From the NCBI RefSeq assembly GCF_030219325.1, contig NZ_CP126625.1:3088857-3152856 (forward strand): 64,000 nucleotides of DNA. The letters are read 5' to 3'. The notes beneath the pieces are model-generated. The model searched no databases. It saw nothing but the letters and a program-made list of their open reading frames with translations, and had not been told where the DNA came from. Position numbers and translations under genes: made by a program. This document shows, piece after piece, positions 24,281 to 33,548 of this stretch (position 1 is its first letter; the number at the start of each line of letters is the position of its first letter). Source of the DNA: Geothrix sp. (GTDB lineage: Bacteria; Acidobacteriota; Holophagae; Holophagales; Holophagaceae).

Positions 24281-24320
24281 ACAACGGCCCGGCGCAAGCC
24301 GGGCCTTCTTCATGTCCCAA
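24261..24320 (+). repeat. Direct repeat, copy 1: tRNA-Glu 3' end plus terminator
   Basis: Sixty bases running from the T-arm of tRNA-Glu through its CCA and the terminator to TCCCAA. They recur at 24477-24536 with one mismatch by eye (24281 A versus 24497 G). Inside this copy the T-arm segment 24258-24275 is repeated as a perfect 18-base inverted repeat at 24314-24331, enclosing the terminator. Confidence 0.85.
24286..24310 (+). terminator. Rho-independent terminator after tRNA-Glu
   Basis: An eight-base stem GGCCCGGC / GCCGGGCC with loop GCAA, followed by TTCTTC, starting six bases after the tRNA CCA end. An exact second copy of the hairpin occurs within the repeat at 24477-24536. Confidence 0.8.
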
Positions 24321-24331
24321 GGGGAATCGAA

Positions 24332-24476
24332 ATCCCAGCCAGCGCGCAGGTAGGGCCAGGCTCGGACAGCCTGGGGGGCTGTTCGAGCCGGTCCGCCGCA
24401 GGCGGAGGCCCGTGCGCATGCTGGCGTGCGGCCGGAGCGTCACCTCGGAGGCGCAGCCGCAGAGGTGACGAGGAGG
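24332..24476. other. Non-coding hairpin-rich spacer between tRNA-tail repeats
   Basis: No gene is supported here; open frames across it read antisense through the tRNA. It holds hairpins: TCCGCC/GGCGGA around GCA (24392-24406) and GTCACCTC/GAGGTGAC (24439-24469). A T-arm-like GTTCGAGCC occurs at 24381-24389. From 24537 to 24601 nothing further was recognised. Confidence 0.6.
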
Positions 24477-24536
24477 GATTCCCCTTGGGACTACCAGCAA
24501 CGGCCCGGCGCAAGCCGGGCCTTCTTCATGTCCCAA
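24477..24536 (+). repeat. Direct repeat, copy 2: duplicated tRNA-Glu tail
   Basis: The second copy of the 60-base unit, 216 bases downstream of copy 1. It contains the last T-arm half, acceptor strand, CCA and terminator of tRNA-Glu without the rest of a tRNA. A degenerate inverted T-arm (about 14 of 18 positions) follows at 24530-24547, so the whole tail architecture was duplicated. Confidence 0.85.
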
Positions 24537-24601
24537 TGAGAGTCGAAGTCAGCAGTGGCCGGCCTTCTCACCGGTGCCGTTCCCGCCGTGAGCGCGCCGG
24601 A

Positions 24602-24856
24602 TCAGGAGGCCAGCGCCACCAGCGCCCGCACCGCTTCCCACCCCTTCGGCGTGAGCACGTAGGAGTGGCTGAGGTCCAGGCTCAGCAGCCCGCCCTCCTC
24701 CAGCTTCGGCAGCGATTCCCCGGCGGGCACGGCCTGGGTCTCGCCCTTGCCCAGCAGCGTGACCACGCCTTCTTCATCGAGGTAGAAGCCGAGGCGCCCT
24801 TCGGCATCCCGGGATGCCAGGTGGAGCACGCAACGGTCGTGGGACGTCAACTGCAT
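24602..24856 (-). CDS. Small hypothetical protein
   Basis: An 84-residue protein (MQLTSHDRCVLHLASRD...) with a short beta-sheet-like N-terminus and a C-terminal segment SYVLTPKGWEAVRALVA that resembles the wing and last helix of winged-helix proteins. No family assigned and no membrane or export signal. ATG 24856 has GAGG upstream; an ATG six codons earlier is possible. It is isolated between the tRNA-repeat region and a divergent gene. Confidence 0.55.
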   Translation of the reverse strand: MQLTSHDRCVLHLASRDAEGRLGFYLDEEGVVTLLGKGETQAVPAGESLPKLEEGGLLSLDLSHSYVLTPKGWEAVRALVALAS

Positions 24857-25007
24857 GGAAACCTCTGGATCCATCTAGTCAGTCGACTGATCGGTTCACA
24901 AGTTAATTGATGTTAAGAAGCGGCTTGAGAAGGCCACGAGTGGGTCTTTTCTGCCCTCCCGCATCCGTCCTGTTCGCTTCCGGGCCCGGCCTGTGTTTGG
25001 ATGGGGC

Positions 25008-26078
25008 ATGCGCACGCGTTGGCTCTGGCTCTTTCCCCTGGCAGTGGCCGCAACCATCGTCTGGCTGAGCGCCCAGTCCCATTATCCGGGCGGCATCCAG
25101 CTGCCGCCGCCTCTGGACAAGGTCGCCCACGCCTGCGTGTTCGGGGGCCTCGCCTGGGCCCTGGACTTGGCGATCCGGCGCAGTCGGCCGGACTTGCCCA
25201 TGTACCGGAGGCATCTGCTGGTCTTCGGGATGGTGGCCGTGTTCGGCGCCACGGACGAGTGGCACCAGAGCTTCGTGCCCGGTCGGTCCTGCGAGTTCGG
25301 CGACTGGGTCGCCGATGCCTTCGGGGGGGGATTGGGGCTTCTGGCCGGGAACCTCCACCTCCTGTTCACTCGCCACTTGGCGGCGCTGTCCTGGTGGCGC
25401 GGCACGACCCGGCGTTCCGATCCGGGCCGGGACCTGATCCTGGTGGCCGACCCCCACTGGGCGGCGGAGCTCACGGGTCTCGAGGAAGGCACCGCGCGCT
25501 TCCCGGAAGCCGACTGGCTCTTCCTCGGCGATGTGTTCGACGTGTGGGTCGGGATGCCCGGCATGGAGACCGAAGCCCAGCGGGCCTTCCTTGAGTGGGT
25601 TCGCGTCCGCAGGACCGCAGGCCGCTGGGTGGGGCTGTGGCTGGGCAACCGCGAGTATTTCCTCGAGCGGCATGCCGCCGGCTTCGACCTCATGGGCGAA
25701 GGCATCGGCGGCAGGCTCGAAGGCGAGCCCCTGACTTGGGAGCACGGCGACCTCGTCAACACCGCCGACCGGCAGTACCGGCTGTGGAACCTGGTCTCGC
25801 GCTCCGGCCTCCTCTGGCTGCTGTTCCGCCTGATGCCCAGCGGCACCGCCCGCCGGGTATCCGCCTGGATGGAACGGAAGCTCCGCACCACCAACAGCAC
25901 CTACAAGCTGGCCTTCCCGAGGCGGGCCTTCCGCGCCGCCGCCGAGTCCCACCCGGGCACGACCTTCCTCACCGGCCACTTCCATACCCACGAGGTCGAG
26001 GCCAACGGCATCGCCCTGCCCTGGGCCCACGAGGGGCGGTTCATGGTGTGGCGCGGCGGGAAGGTGGAGGCGCTCTAA
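25008..26078 (+). CDS. Fusion of a VanZ-like membrane domain and an LpxH-like metallophosphatase
   Basis: A 356-residue two-domain protein. Residues 1-125 are VanZ-like: three or four membrane spans with DKVAHACVFGGLAW and DEWHQSFVPGR...DWVADAFGG. Residues about 138-356 are a calcineurin-like phosphoesterase of the UDP-2,3-diacylglucosamine hydrolase type, with all metal ligands visible: ADPHW, GDVFD, GNRE, EHGD and GHFHTHE. LpxH cleaves UDP-diacylglucosamine to lipid X in lipid A synthesis. If this is the organism's LpxH it is tethered by its own membrane domain. No frame break exists between the domains. ATG 25008 (MRTRWLW) fits the first helix; the stop overlaps the convergent engB stop by four bases. 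Confidence 0.82.
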   Translation: MRTRWLWLFPLAVAATIVWLSAQSHYPGGIQLPPPLDKVAHACVFGGLAWALDLAIRRSRPDLPMYRRHLLVFGMVAVFGATDEWHQSFVPGRSCEFGDWVADAFGGGLGLLAGNLHLLFTRHLAALSWWRGTTRRSDPGRDLILVADPHWAAELTGLEEGTARFPEADWLFLGDVFDVWVGMPGMETEAQRAFLEWVRVRRTAGRWVGLWLGNREYFLERHAAGFDLMGEGIGGRLEGEPLTWEHGDLVNTADRQYRLWNLVSRSGLLWLLFRLMPSGTARRVSAWMERKLRTTNSTYKLAFPRRAFRAAAESHPGTTFLTGHFHTHEVEANGIALPWAHEGRFMVWRGGKVEAL

Positions 26079-26662
26079 AGGTCCAGCAGGTCCGCCACCT
26101 CGCGGCGCAGCTCGGGAATGCCGAGGCCCTTCGCGGCGCTCACCCAAGCGATGTCCGGTGCCTGCAAATGCAAGTCGGCGGCCACGTCCTTGCGCTGTTT
26201 CAGCGCCTTGCTGGGTTTCACCTGGTCGCTCTTGGTGGCCACGATGCGGTGGGGCAGGCCCTCGACGCGCAGCCACTCGATCATCTGGTGATCCAGCTTG
26301 GTGGGGCCCACTTCCGCGTCCACCAGCACGAAGACCATGCGCAGCGTGGGCCGGCTCGTGAGGTAGCCCTCCACCATGGCCTGCCAGGTGGCCCGCTCAG
26401 CGGCGGGACCCGTGGCGAAGCCGTAGCCCGGCAGGTCCACGATCCAGCGATCCGGCCCCGTGAGGAACACATTGATGAGCCGCGTGCGGCCGGGCGTCTT
26501 GGACACGCGGGCCAGCTGCTTCTGGTTGGCGAGGGCGTTCAACAGCGAGGACTTCCCCACGTTGCTGCGGCCCACGAAGGCCACTTCCGCGTGGCAGATC
26601 CCCAGCTTCCGGGCGTCGGCGGCGGAGGTGACGAAGCGGGCATCGGTGAGGGGCTGGGCCAT
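26075..26662 (-). CDS. engB: Ribosome biogenesis GTPase YihA/YsxC
   Basis: A 195-residue EngB-family GTPase, of usual length, that helps assemble the large ribosomal subunit. G1 is GRSNVGKSS, G3 is DLPGYGFA and G4 is TKSD in VATKSDQVKPSK. The C-terminal AKGLGIPELRREV helix is typical. ATG 26662 begins MAQPLTDARF. It lies 42 bases downstream of ftsE on the same strand and its stop overlaps the VanZ/LpxH-like stop. Confidence 0.94.
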   Translation of the reverse strand: MAQPLTDARFVTSAADARKLGICHAEVAFVGRSNVGKSSLLNALANQKQLARVSKTPGRTRLINVFLTGPDRWIVDLPGYGFATGPAAERATWQAMVEGYLTSRPTLRMVFVLVDAEVGPTKLDHQMIEWLRVEGLPHRIVATKSDQVKPSKALKQRKDVAADLHLQAPDIAWVSAAKGLGIPELRREVADLLDL

Positions 26663-26704
26663 GGGGATCCAATCTGCTGACTTCAGGCTACAGCCAACGG
26701 CTCC

Positions 26705-27391
<687 letters not shown>

Positions 27392-27404
27392 GGCTAGGAG
27401 TATT

Positions 27405-27436
27405 AAACCGCAGATGGCGCAGATGGCCGCAGATTG
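27405..27436. repeat. Short CGCAGAT-type iterated sequence
   Basis: In the ftsE-purU divergent gap, CCGCAGATGGCGCAGATGGCCGCAGAT holds three GCAGAT units at 9-10 base spacing. It resembles dispersed intergenic repeats seen in many Gram-negative genomes. Function unknown; it could also be part of the promoter of either gene. Confidence 0.45.
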
Positions 27437-27533
27437 GATGGGAACCCGCTCCACCGGCGTCCTCGGGGACCCCCTGCAACGCCTTGCCAGCCCCATGGAT
27501 TGTGGTTCAGGGCGGCCCAGGGTGAAATGGATC

Positions 27534-28388
27534 ATGTCCAACCCGACGGCCATCTTCCTCATCTCCTGCCCGGACCAGAAGGGCATCGTGGCCCGCCTGA
27601 CCGGCTTCATGTACCAGCACGGCGGCAACATCGTCGACTCGGACCACCACTCGGATCTGCAGGCCGGGCGCTTCCTGGGCCGCATCGAGGTGGAGGTCGC
27701 GGGCCTGGACCTGGACCGCGCGGGACTCCGGGCGGGCCTGGCGGCCATCGCCGACCCCATGGGTGGCCACTGGGAGCTGCACTTCTCGGACGTGGTCCCC
27801 AGGATCGCCCTCTGGTGCAGCAAACAGGAGCACTGCCTCCTGGACCTGCTGTGGCGGCACCAGGCCGGTGAGCTGGGGGCCGAGATCGCCTTCGTGCTCA
27901 GCAACCACCCCACCCTGGGCCGCCATGTCGAACCCCTGGGCATCCCCTTCCACGTGGTGCCCATCACCCGGGACACCAAGGCCGGGGCCGAGGCGCAGGA
28001 GCTGGCCCTGCTTCGTTCCGAGCGGGTGGACCTGGTCATCCTCGCGAAGTACATGCAGGTGCTCAGCCCGGATTTTCTGGGGGCCTTCCCCTCGGTCATC
28101 AACATCCACCACAGCTTCCTGCCCGCCTTCGCCGGGGCCCAGCCCTACCACCAGGCCCACGCCCGGGGCGTGAAGCTCATCGGCGCCACGGCCCACTACG
28201 TCACGCCGGATCTCGATTCCGGGCCGATCATCGACCAGGACGTGGTCCGCGTGAGCCACCGCGACACCGTGGAGGATCTGGTGCGCAAGGGCAAGGACAT
28301 GGAGCGCCTCGCCCTCTCCCGCGCCGTGCGGCTGCACCTCCAGCACCGGGTGCTCACCTACGGGAACAAGACCGTGGTGTTCGAGTAG
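27534..28388 (+). CDS. purU: Formyltetrahydrofolate deformylase
   Basis: A 284-residue enzyme that hydrolyses 10-formyl-THF to formate and THF, supplying formate for PurT and balancing one-carbon pools. Residues 1-80 form an ACT-like domain (ISCPDQKGIVARLTGFMYQHGGNI). Residues about 90-284 form the formyl transferase fold, with NIHHSFLPAF, GATAHYV and DLDSGPIIDQD holding the catalytic Asn/His/Asp set. ATG 27534 (MSNPTAIF) starts the ACT strand; no strong ribosome-binding site is visible, only GGTGAAATGG. The gene diverges from ftsE. Confidence 0.94.
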   Translation: MSNPTAIFLISCPDQKGIVARLTGFMYQHGGNIVDSDHHSDLQAGRFLGRIEVEVAGLDLDRAGLRAGLAAIADPMGGHWELHFSDVVPRIALWCSKQEHCLLDLLWRHQAGELGAEIAFVLSNHPTLGRHVEPLGIPFHVVPITRDTKAGAEAQELALLRSERVDLVILAKYMQVLSPDFLGAFPSVINIHHSFLPAFAGAQPYHQAHARGVKLIGATAHYVTPDLDSGPIIDQDVVRVSHRDTVEDLVRKGKDMERLALSRAVRLHLQHRVLTYGNKTVVFE

Positions 28389-28401
28389 GACGATCCCAGC
28401 C

Positions 28402-29574
28402 CTAGAGCCGCTCCACCAGCATGGCCACGCCCTGGCCGCCGCCCACGCAGAGGGCCGCGAGCCCGAGTTTCTTGTTCTCGTCCTGAAGCAGATGCAGGAG
28501 CGTCACCAGGATGCGGGTGCCGCTGGCGCCGATGGGGTGGCCGATGGCGATGGCGCCGCCGCGCAGGTTGACCTTGGCGGGGTCGAGGTCGGACAGCTCC
28601 GCCAGCACGCCCAGACTCTGGGCGGCGAAGGCCTCGTTCAGTTCGAAGAGGTCGATGTCCTGGAGCTTCACGCCGGTCTTGGCCAGCAGCTTCTGGATGG
28701 CGGGCACGGGACCCAGCCCCATGGTGGCCGGGTCCACGCCGGCCTGGGCGAAGCCGAGGATGCGGGCGATGGGCTTGCGGGCCTGGGCGGCGGCCTCGGA
28801 GGCCAGCACCAGGGCCGCGGCGCCATCGTTGATGCCGCTGGCGTTGCCCGCGGTCACGGTGCCGTCCTTCTTGAAGGCCGGGCGCAGCTTGGCCAGCCCC
28901 TCGGCGGTGGCGTCGGTCTTGATGTACTCGTCCCGGTTGAAGAGCGTGTCGCCCTTCTTCCCGACCAGCGTCACGGCGAAGACTTCGCGGTCGAAGGCGC
29001 CGGCGATCTGTGCCGCCGCGGCCTTCGACTGGCTGGCGAGGGCGAAGGCATCCTGGGCCTCGCGGGTGATCCCGTGCCTGGCGGCGACGTTCTCGGCGGT
29101 GATGCCCATGTGGGTGTCGCCGTGGCCGCACCAGAGGCCGTCCTGGATCATGCTGTCGATGAGCTTGGCGTCGCCCATGCGGGCACCCCAGCGGGCGGCG
29201 GGCAGCAGGTAGGGGGCGTTGGACATGCTCTCGGTGCCCCCGGCCACCACCAGGTCGGCGTCGCCCATGGCGATGGACTGGGCGCCCAGCGAGACGGCCT
29301 TGAGGCCCGAGCCGCAAACCTGGTTGGGCGTGTGGGCGGGGGTGGCATAGGACAGGCCGGCCTTCAGGGCCGCCAGGCGCGCGACGTTCTGGCCGCTGCC
29401 GGCCTGCAGCACATTGCCCAGCACCACGTCGCCCACCTGCTCGGCGGCAACCTCTGCCCGGGCCAGGGCCTCGGTGATGGCCAGGGCGCCCAGCTGCACC
29501 GCATTCAGCGGCTTGAGGGCGCCACCGAAGGTTCCGACGGCCGTGCGGGTGGCGGAGAGGATGTACACGGACAT
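28402..29574 (-). CDS. Acetyl-CoA acetyltransferase (thiolase)
   Basis: A 390-residue type II thiolase that joins two acetyl-CoA to acetoacetyl-CoA or does the reverse. The nucleophile Cys lies in [10 protein letters not shown] (about residue 88), followed by [13 protein letters not shown]. The second site residues are [15 protein letters not shown] (His) and CVGGGQGVA (Cys). Length and motifs match acetoacetyl-CoA thiolases of fatty-acid breakdown or ketone and PHB metabolism. ATG 29574 ([14 protein letters not shown]). It is a single-gene unit converging on purU. Confidence 0.93.
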   Translation of the reverse strand: MSVYILSATRTAVGTFGGALKPLNAVQLGALAITEALARAEVAAEQVGDVVLGNVLQAGSGQNVARLAALKAGLSYATPAHTPNQVCGSGLKAVSLGAQSIAMGDADLVVAGGTESMSNAPYLLPAARWGARMGDAKLIDSMIQDGLWCGHGDTHMGITAENVAARHGITREAQDAFALASQSKAAAAQIAGAFDREVFAVTLVGKKGDTLFNRDEYIKTDATAEGLAKLRPAFKKDGTVTAGNASGINDGAAALVLASEAAAQARKPIARILGFAQAGVDPATMGLGPVPAIQKLLAKTGVKLQDIDLFELNEAFAAQSLGVLAELSDLDPAKVNLRGGAIAIGHPIGASGTRILVTLLHLLQDENKKLGLAALCVGGGQGVAMLVERL

Positions 29575-29683
29575 GGGGCACTCCTAGGAAGTTCCAGGGT
29601 ATCGTGACTAAACCTTCCCACCCCGGGTTCGTGAACTGCACACCAGGCCCGCCCTGGATCTTTCTTCTCCCACGGGAGCCACC

Positions 29684-30589
29684 ATGATCGCCCTTCGCCG
29701 CTGGATCCCCCTGTTCCTGGTCGGGAGCGCCCTGCTGGCCCAGGCGCCCCCACCGCCGCCCCCACCGCCGGCTCCGCCCGAACCACCGGCGCCCATGATC
29801 GGCGTGGACATCCCCTCGGGCTCCCGTACCGAGCAGCGGACTGAGAAACTGGCCATGGGCTCCAAGCTCTGGGTGAAGAACCGCAATGGCGGCATCCGGG
29901 TCACCGGCTGGGACAAGGACGAGGTCGCCCTCACGGCCCAGATCCGGGACAGCGCCAAGCGGAAGGTGGACCTGGTGCTCCAGCGGAAGGGTTCCGACCT
30001 CGACATCGAAGCCGTCTTCCAGCAGCCCTCCTGGAGCTTCGGCGTCTACATCAGCCCCCGCTGCGAGATGACCCTCATGGTGCCCCGCAAGCTGCAGGGC
30101 CACTTCCGGACCACCAACGGCACGGTATCGGCCGAGAACCTGGATGGCTACGCCCGCTGCGAGGCCACCAACGGCAGCATCGTCGTCTCGCACATCCGGG
30201 GCGAGGTCCACGTGGACACCACCAACGGCCCCATCGAGGCCCGGGGCCTGGCCGCGCGCCTCAAGGGCAGCACCACCAACGGACGGATCATCCTCGAGGA
30301 CGTGGACGGCGGCATCCGCCTGGAGACCACCAACGGCAGCATCCGCGCCCGCAACCTCGACGGCTGGGGCGAGGGCATCCACCTGGAATCCACCAACGGC
30401 AGCATCGAGGTGGAACTGGGCAAGGCCGCGGGGGACCTGCACGCCGAGAACAGCAACGGTTCACTGGAGGTCAAGGTCAGCGGCGCCCAGGTGATCGAAC
30501 AGACCAAGCACAGCGCCCACGTGAAGGTGCCCGGCCGCACCCAGACGATCCGCCTCGAAACCACCAACGGCAGCATCCGGGTCAAGTAG
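29684..30589 (+). CDS. DUF4097 secreted beta-repeat protein with TTNG turns
   Basis: A 301-residue exported protein. The leader (about 1-22) is followed by a Pro tract of some ten residues (wall or membrane spacer) and a DUF4097 repeat domain. Eight turns carry T/S-N-G (TTNGTVS, ATNGSIV, TTNGPIE, TTNGRII, TTNGSIR, STNGSIE, NSNGSLE, TTNGSIR) at about 18-21 residues, suggesting a beta-helix. It parallels the gene at 14662, with Val replaced by Thr or another residue before the NG turn. ATG 29684 follows GGAGCC. The M16-like pair lies 26 bases downstream on the same strand. Confidence 0.8.
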   Translation: MIALRRWIPLFLVGSALLAQAPPPPPPPPAPPEPPAPMIGVDIPSGSRTEQRTEKLAMGSKLWVKNRNGGIRVTGWDKDEVALTAQIRDSAKRKVDLVLQRKGSDLDIEAVFQQPSWSFGVYISPRCEMTLMVPRKLQGHFRTTNGTVSAENLDGYARCEATNGSIVVSHIRGEVHVDTTNGPIEARGLAARLKGSTTNGRIILEDVDGGIRLETTNGSIRARNLDGWGEGIHLESTNGSIEVELGKAAGDLHAENSNGSLEVKVSGAQVIEQTKHSAHVKVPGRTQTIRLETTNGSIRVK

Positions 30590-30615
30590 GACTGTGAGGT
30601 AGTACTCTGGGAACC

Positions 30616-32283
30616 ATGCGCCTGCTGGTTTCCGTCCTCATCTCGTTCCTCACCCTTCACGCCCAGACGCCCCGCCTGGCCGACGTGCAGGAGCGGCGGC
30701 TGGCCAATGGGGTCCGCCTGCTGCTGGTGGAACGGCGCGGTCTGGCCGCCTTCCACGCCACCCTGGTCTTCCGGGGGGGCTGGGCCGAGGAGCCCGCCCC
30801 GGCCGCCGGCGGCATGGATCTGCTGGCCCGGGCCCTCTACGGGACCACCTGGCCCGAGGACGTGGACCCCGCGAAGACCCAGCCCGGCCTGGAAGCCCTG
30901 CTCAAACAGGAGGAGGGTCTGCTGGAGGCCCTCCGCCTCGAACGCCTCCGCCAGCGCCAGCGCCAGGATCCAGCCAACGCGTCAGCCCTGCCCGCCCTGG
31001 AGAGCCACCTGGAGTCGGTCCAGGGCCGCCTGAGGGCGCTGTTCTCGCTTTCCCCCCTGGCCGACCTGTACACCGCGCGGGGTGGACGCCAGACGGCCGA
31101 GGCCACGGCCGATGCCCTCCAGGCCCACACGGAATTGCCCCAGGAGGCCTTCGAGTTCTGGTGCCGCACCGAGGCCCAGCGCCTCCGGTCGATCCAGCTC
31201 AGCCGGTTCTCGCAGGCCCGCACGGCCCTCGTCACCGAGCTCCGCGCCCAGGGAGCCCAGGGCGTGGCCCTGCTGCGCGGCGCGGCCCTGCCCGGCCATC
31301 CCTACGGCCGCGATCTGGCGGACCACCTGCCCTCGCTGGAGGCCCTCCGCTGGTCGGATCTGCGGGCCCTGGCCCGGCGCACCCTGCGGCCGGACCATCT
31401 GATGGTCATCATCATCGGCGGCCTGAGCCTGGACAGCGCCCTGCCCACCCTGGAACGCCACCTGGGCAGCCTGCCCGCGCCCCCCGAGGGCGAGGACGCG
31501 CTGCTGCCGGAGATTCCCGCCGATCTCGGGGACCGGCGCGTGCAGGCCACCCTGGGTGGGTCGCCCAGCCTGCTGTGCGGCTGGCGCCTCCCCGCCCGCC
31601 GGCATCCGGACCACCTGCCCTTGCGTCTGGCGGCACAGCTGCTTGGAGGCGGGCGCACCGCCCGCCTCGAAAGCCGCCTGGTGCGCCAGAAGGCCATGGC
31701 CCAGCAGGTGGACCTGCGCATGGATCTGCCCGGCGGCCGGCTTCCGGGTCTGCTGATGATCGGCTTGAAGCCCGCCGATGGCCACAGCCTGGCAGAAGTG
31801 GAGGGCGCCCTGCATAGCGAGATCCTCCGCCTCCACCAGGATCCGATCCCCCAGGACGAGTGGCTGCGGGCCATCGCCCAGTTGGAGGCGGACCATGTCC
31901 GGATGTTGGACGAACCGGCCGCCCTGGCACGCGCCCTCGGCCAGGCCTGGGCAGAAGGGGGAGACTGGCGGCTGCTGGAATCGGACGCCCAGCGCCTCCG
32001 CACCCTGACCCCGGAGTCCGTCCAGGCCGCCGTCCGCGATTGGCTGAAGCCGACCCACCGGACCACCGTGATGCTGGAACCCACGCCCGACGGCCCCCTG
32101 AATCCGCTCGAGACAGAGATGAGCCGGGTGCTCAACGCCCTGGCGGCCCACCGCATCCAGGACCCGGCCCAGCGGGAGCGGCTCGTGTCCGAAGGCCTCC
32201 GGCAGCTGCGGATGTTGAACCCCGAGGAGCGCCAGCGCACCCTGAAGCTGCTCGAAGCCCAGCTCACCCCGGAGAGACGATGA
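30616..32283 (+). CDS. M16-like (insulinase-fold) protein lacking the zinc motif, first of pair
   Basis: A 555-residue exported protein with a signal peptide (MRLLVSVLISFLTLHAQ). Its first domain starts LANGVRLLLVERRGLAAFHATLVFRGGWAEE, the M16 opening, but where active M16 proteases have HFLEH it reads GGMDLLARALYG, so the HxxEH zinc site is absent. An extra insert (about 85-150) is charged and helical. The second M16 half (LGGGRTARLESRLVRQ, LMIGLKPADG) is clear. It is probably a non-catalytic partner or chaperone. Its stop overlaps the next start (ATGA). Confidence 0.8.
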   Translation: MRLLVSVLISFLTLHAQTPRLADVQERRLANGVRLLLVERRGLAAFHATLVFRGGWAEEPAPAAGGMDLLARALYGTTWPEDVDPAKTQPGLEALLKQEEGLLEALRLERLRQRQRQDPANASALPALESHLESVQGRLRALFSLSPLADLYTARGGRQTAEATADALQAHTELPQEAFEFWCRTEAQRLRSIQLSRFSQARTALVTELRAQGAQGVALLRGAALPGHPYGRDLADHLPSLEALRWSDLRALARRTLRPDHLMVIIIGGLSLDSALPTLERHLGSLPAPPEGEDALLPEIPADLGDRRVQATLGGSPSLLCGWRLPARRHPDHLPLRLAAQLLGGGRTARLESRLVRQKAMAQQVDLRMDLPGGRLPGLLMIGLKPADGHSLAEVEGALHSEILRLHQDPIPQDEWLRAIAQLEADHVRMLDEPAALARALGQAWAEGGDWRLLESDAQRLRTLTPESVQAAVRDWLKPTHRTTVMLEPTPDGPLNPLETEMSRVLNALAAHRIQDPAQRERLVSEGLRQLRMLNPEERQRTLKLLEAQLTPERR

Positions 32284-33539
32284 GGCGGGTCCTGCTGGCC
32301 AGCCTGGCGACTGCGCTCGCCCTCCAGGCCCAACCCAGCCCTCAGCGTTTCACCCTGCCCAACGGGCTACGGGTGATCCACCTGGAGGACCATGAGCATC
32401 CCGTGGTCCGGGTGCGGCTCCACCTCGGCCTCGAACCTGGCGACACACCCCCGGGCCGCCAGGGGCTGCCCCTGCTGGCGATGCGGATGTTCCTCCACTC
32501 CGATGCCGCCGATCTGAAGGCGGAGGCGTTCGACCGTCTGCTGGAGGACTCCGGCATCCAGCTCCGTTCCAGCACAGAGCCCGGGGCCCTAGAGTGGCGG
32601 CTGGCAGCCCGCAGCCGGGACCAGGACCGGGCCCTGAGTCTGCTGGCAGATCGGCTGCTCCGGACGGTCTTCGATCCCATGGTCCTGGAGACCCAGCGGC
32701 TGGCCTGCTGGCGCCAGGTGGAACAACTGGACGCGACCCCCTTCCAGCGGCTCGAGGCCGCCCTGCTCCAGGCCCCCGACGCGCGCCCCACCCCCATCAG
32801 CCTGGGCGCCATCACCCTGGAGGACCTCCTGGCCTTCCGGGCGAAGGTGTTCCGGCCGGACCGGGCCCTGCTCCTGATCCATGGCGATGTGGGCTTGGAG
32901 CAGGCCAAGCGGCTGGTGCTGCTGAGCCTGGGTTCATGGACCGCCGGGGACCCACCCCAGCCGCTGGAGCCCTCCGTCCCGGCGCCCCCAGGCAGGGCCC
33001 TGGGCCCGGTGGCCAACCCGCTGCGCATTCCCGCACCCGGAGCGGGGTTGCGGGTGCAGGCTGTCCTGCCCCGACCCGCGGGCCTCGCGGCAGAGCCGAC
33101 CACCCTGATCGCCCTGCTGATCACGGGGGAGCCCACCCTCTTCCCCGTCTCGATCGTCTGCCGCCAGGACTGCCTGGTCGCCACCCTCGATGCCGGGCCG
33201 GAGGCCACCCCCGCACAGGCCTGGGCCCTGCTCCAGGGCCGCCTGGACGCCCTTCGCCTCCGGGGGTTCAGCGCCTCCGATCTGGAGAAGGCCCGGTCCG
33301 CCTGGGCGGCAGCCCGCAGCCTGGATTCCCTGGACGCGGAGGCCCAGCTGGACGCAGCCGCGGCCCAGGTCTTGGGCCGGGGTGCGACCCGCGACCGCAT
33401 GAAGGCCCTGGAACTGGACCAGCTGAACGCCGCGCTCCGGACCTGGCTCGGGTCCGGCGAGACCCGCCGCGGCATCAGCGGAGTCCCGGCGGGACCGGGT
33501 GATCTCGCGACTGCCGGATCCCAGCGCAGGCTCCGCTAG
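32280..33539 (+). CDS. M16-like protein lacking the zinc motif, second of pair
   Basis: A 419-residue exported protein (leader MRRVLLASLATALALQAQ) with the M16 opening RFTLPNGLRVIHLEDHEHPVVRVRLHL. The inverted zinc motif position reads GRQGLPLLAMRMFLHSD, so no HxxEH is present; a second domain follows (LLLIHGDVGLEQAKRL). Usual M16 gene pairs have one catalytic and one degenerate member; here neither keeps the motif. The ATG overlaps the upstream stop. It ends ten bases before the convergent purC. Confidence 0.78.
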   Translation: MRRVLLASLATALALQAQPSPQRFTLPNGLRVIHLEDHEHPVVRVRLHLGLEPGDTPPGRQGLPLLAMRMFLHSDAADLKAEAFDRLLEDSGIQLRSSTEPGALEWRLAARSRDQDRALSLLADRLLRTVFDPMVLETQRLACWRQVEQLDATPFQRLEAALLQAPDARPTPISLGAITLEDLLAFRAKVFRPDRALLLIHGDVGLEQAKRLVLLSLGSWTAGDPPQPLEPSVPAPPGRALGPVANPLRIPAPGAGLRVQAVLPRPAGLAAEPTTLIALLITGEPTLFPVSIVCRQDCLVATLDAGPEATPAQAWALLQGRLDALRLRGFSASDLEKARSAWAAARSLDSLDAEAQLDAAAAQVLGRGATRDRMKALELDQLNAALRTWLGSGETRRGISGVPAGPGDLATAGSQRRLR

Positions 33540-33548
33540 GGAAGGGCG

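Noticed and set aside
24206-24536. tRNA-Glu as the attachment site of an integrated element
   Set aside because: The direct repeat is there, but only 216 bases of hairpin DNA lie between copies and no integrase or cargo is present.
28358-30442. 694-codon minus-strand frame across the thiolase and the DUF4097 gene
   Set aside because: Overlaps two supported genes in other frames; no motif.
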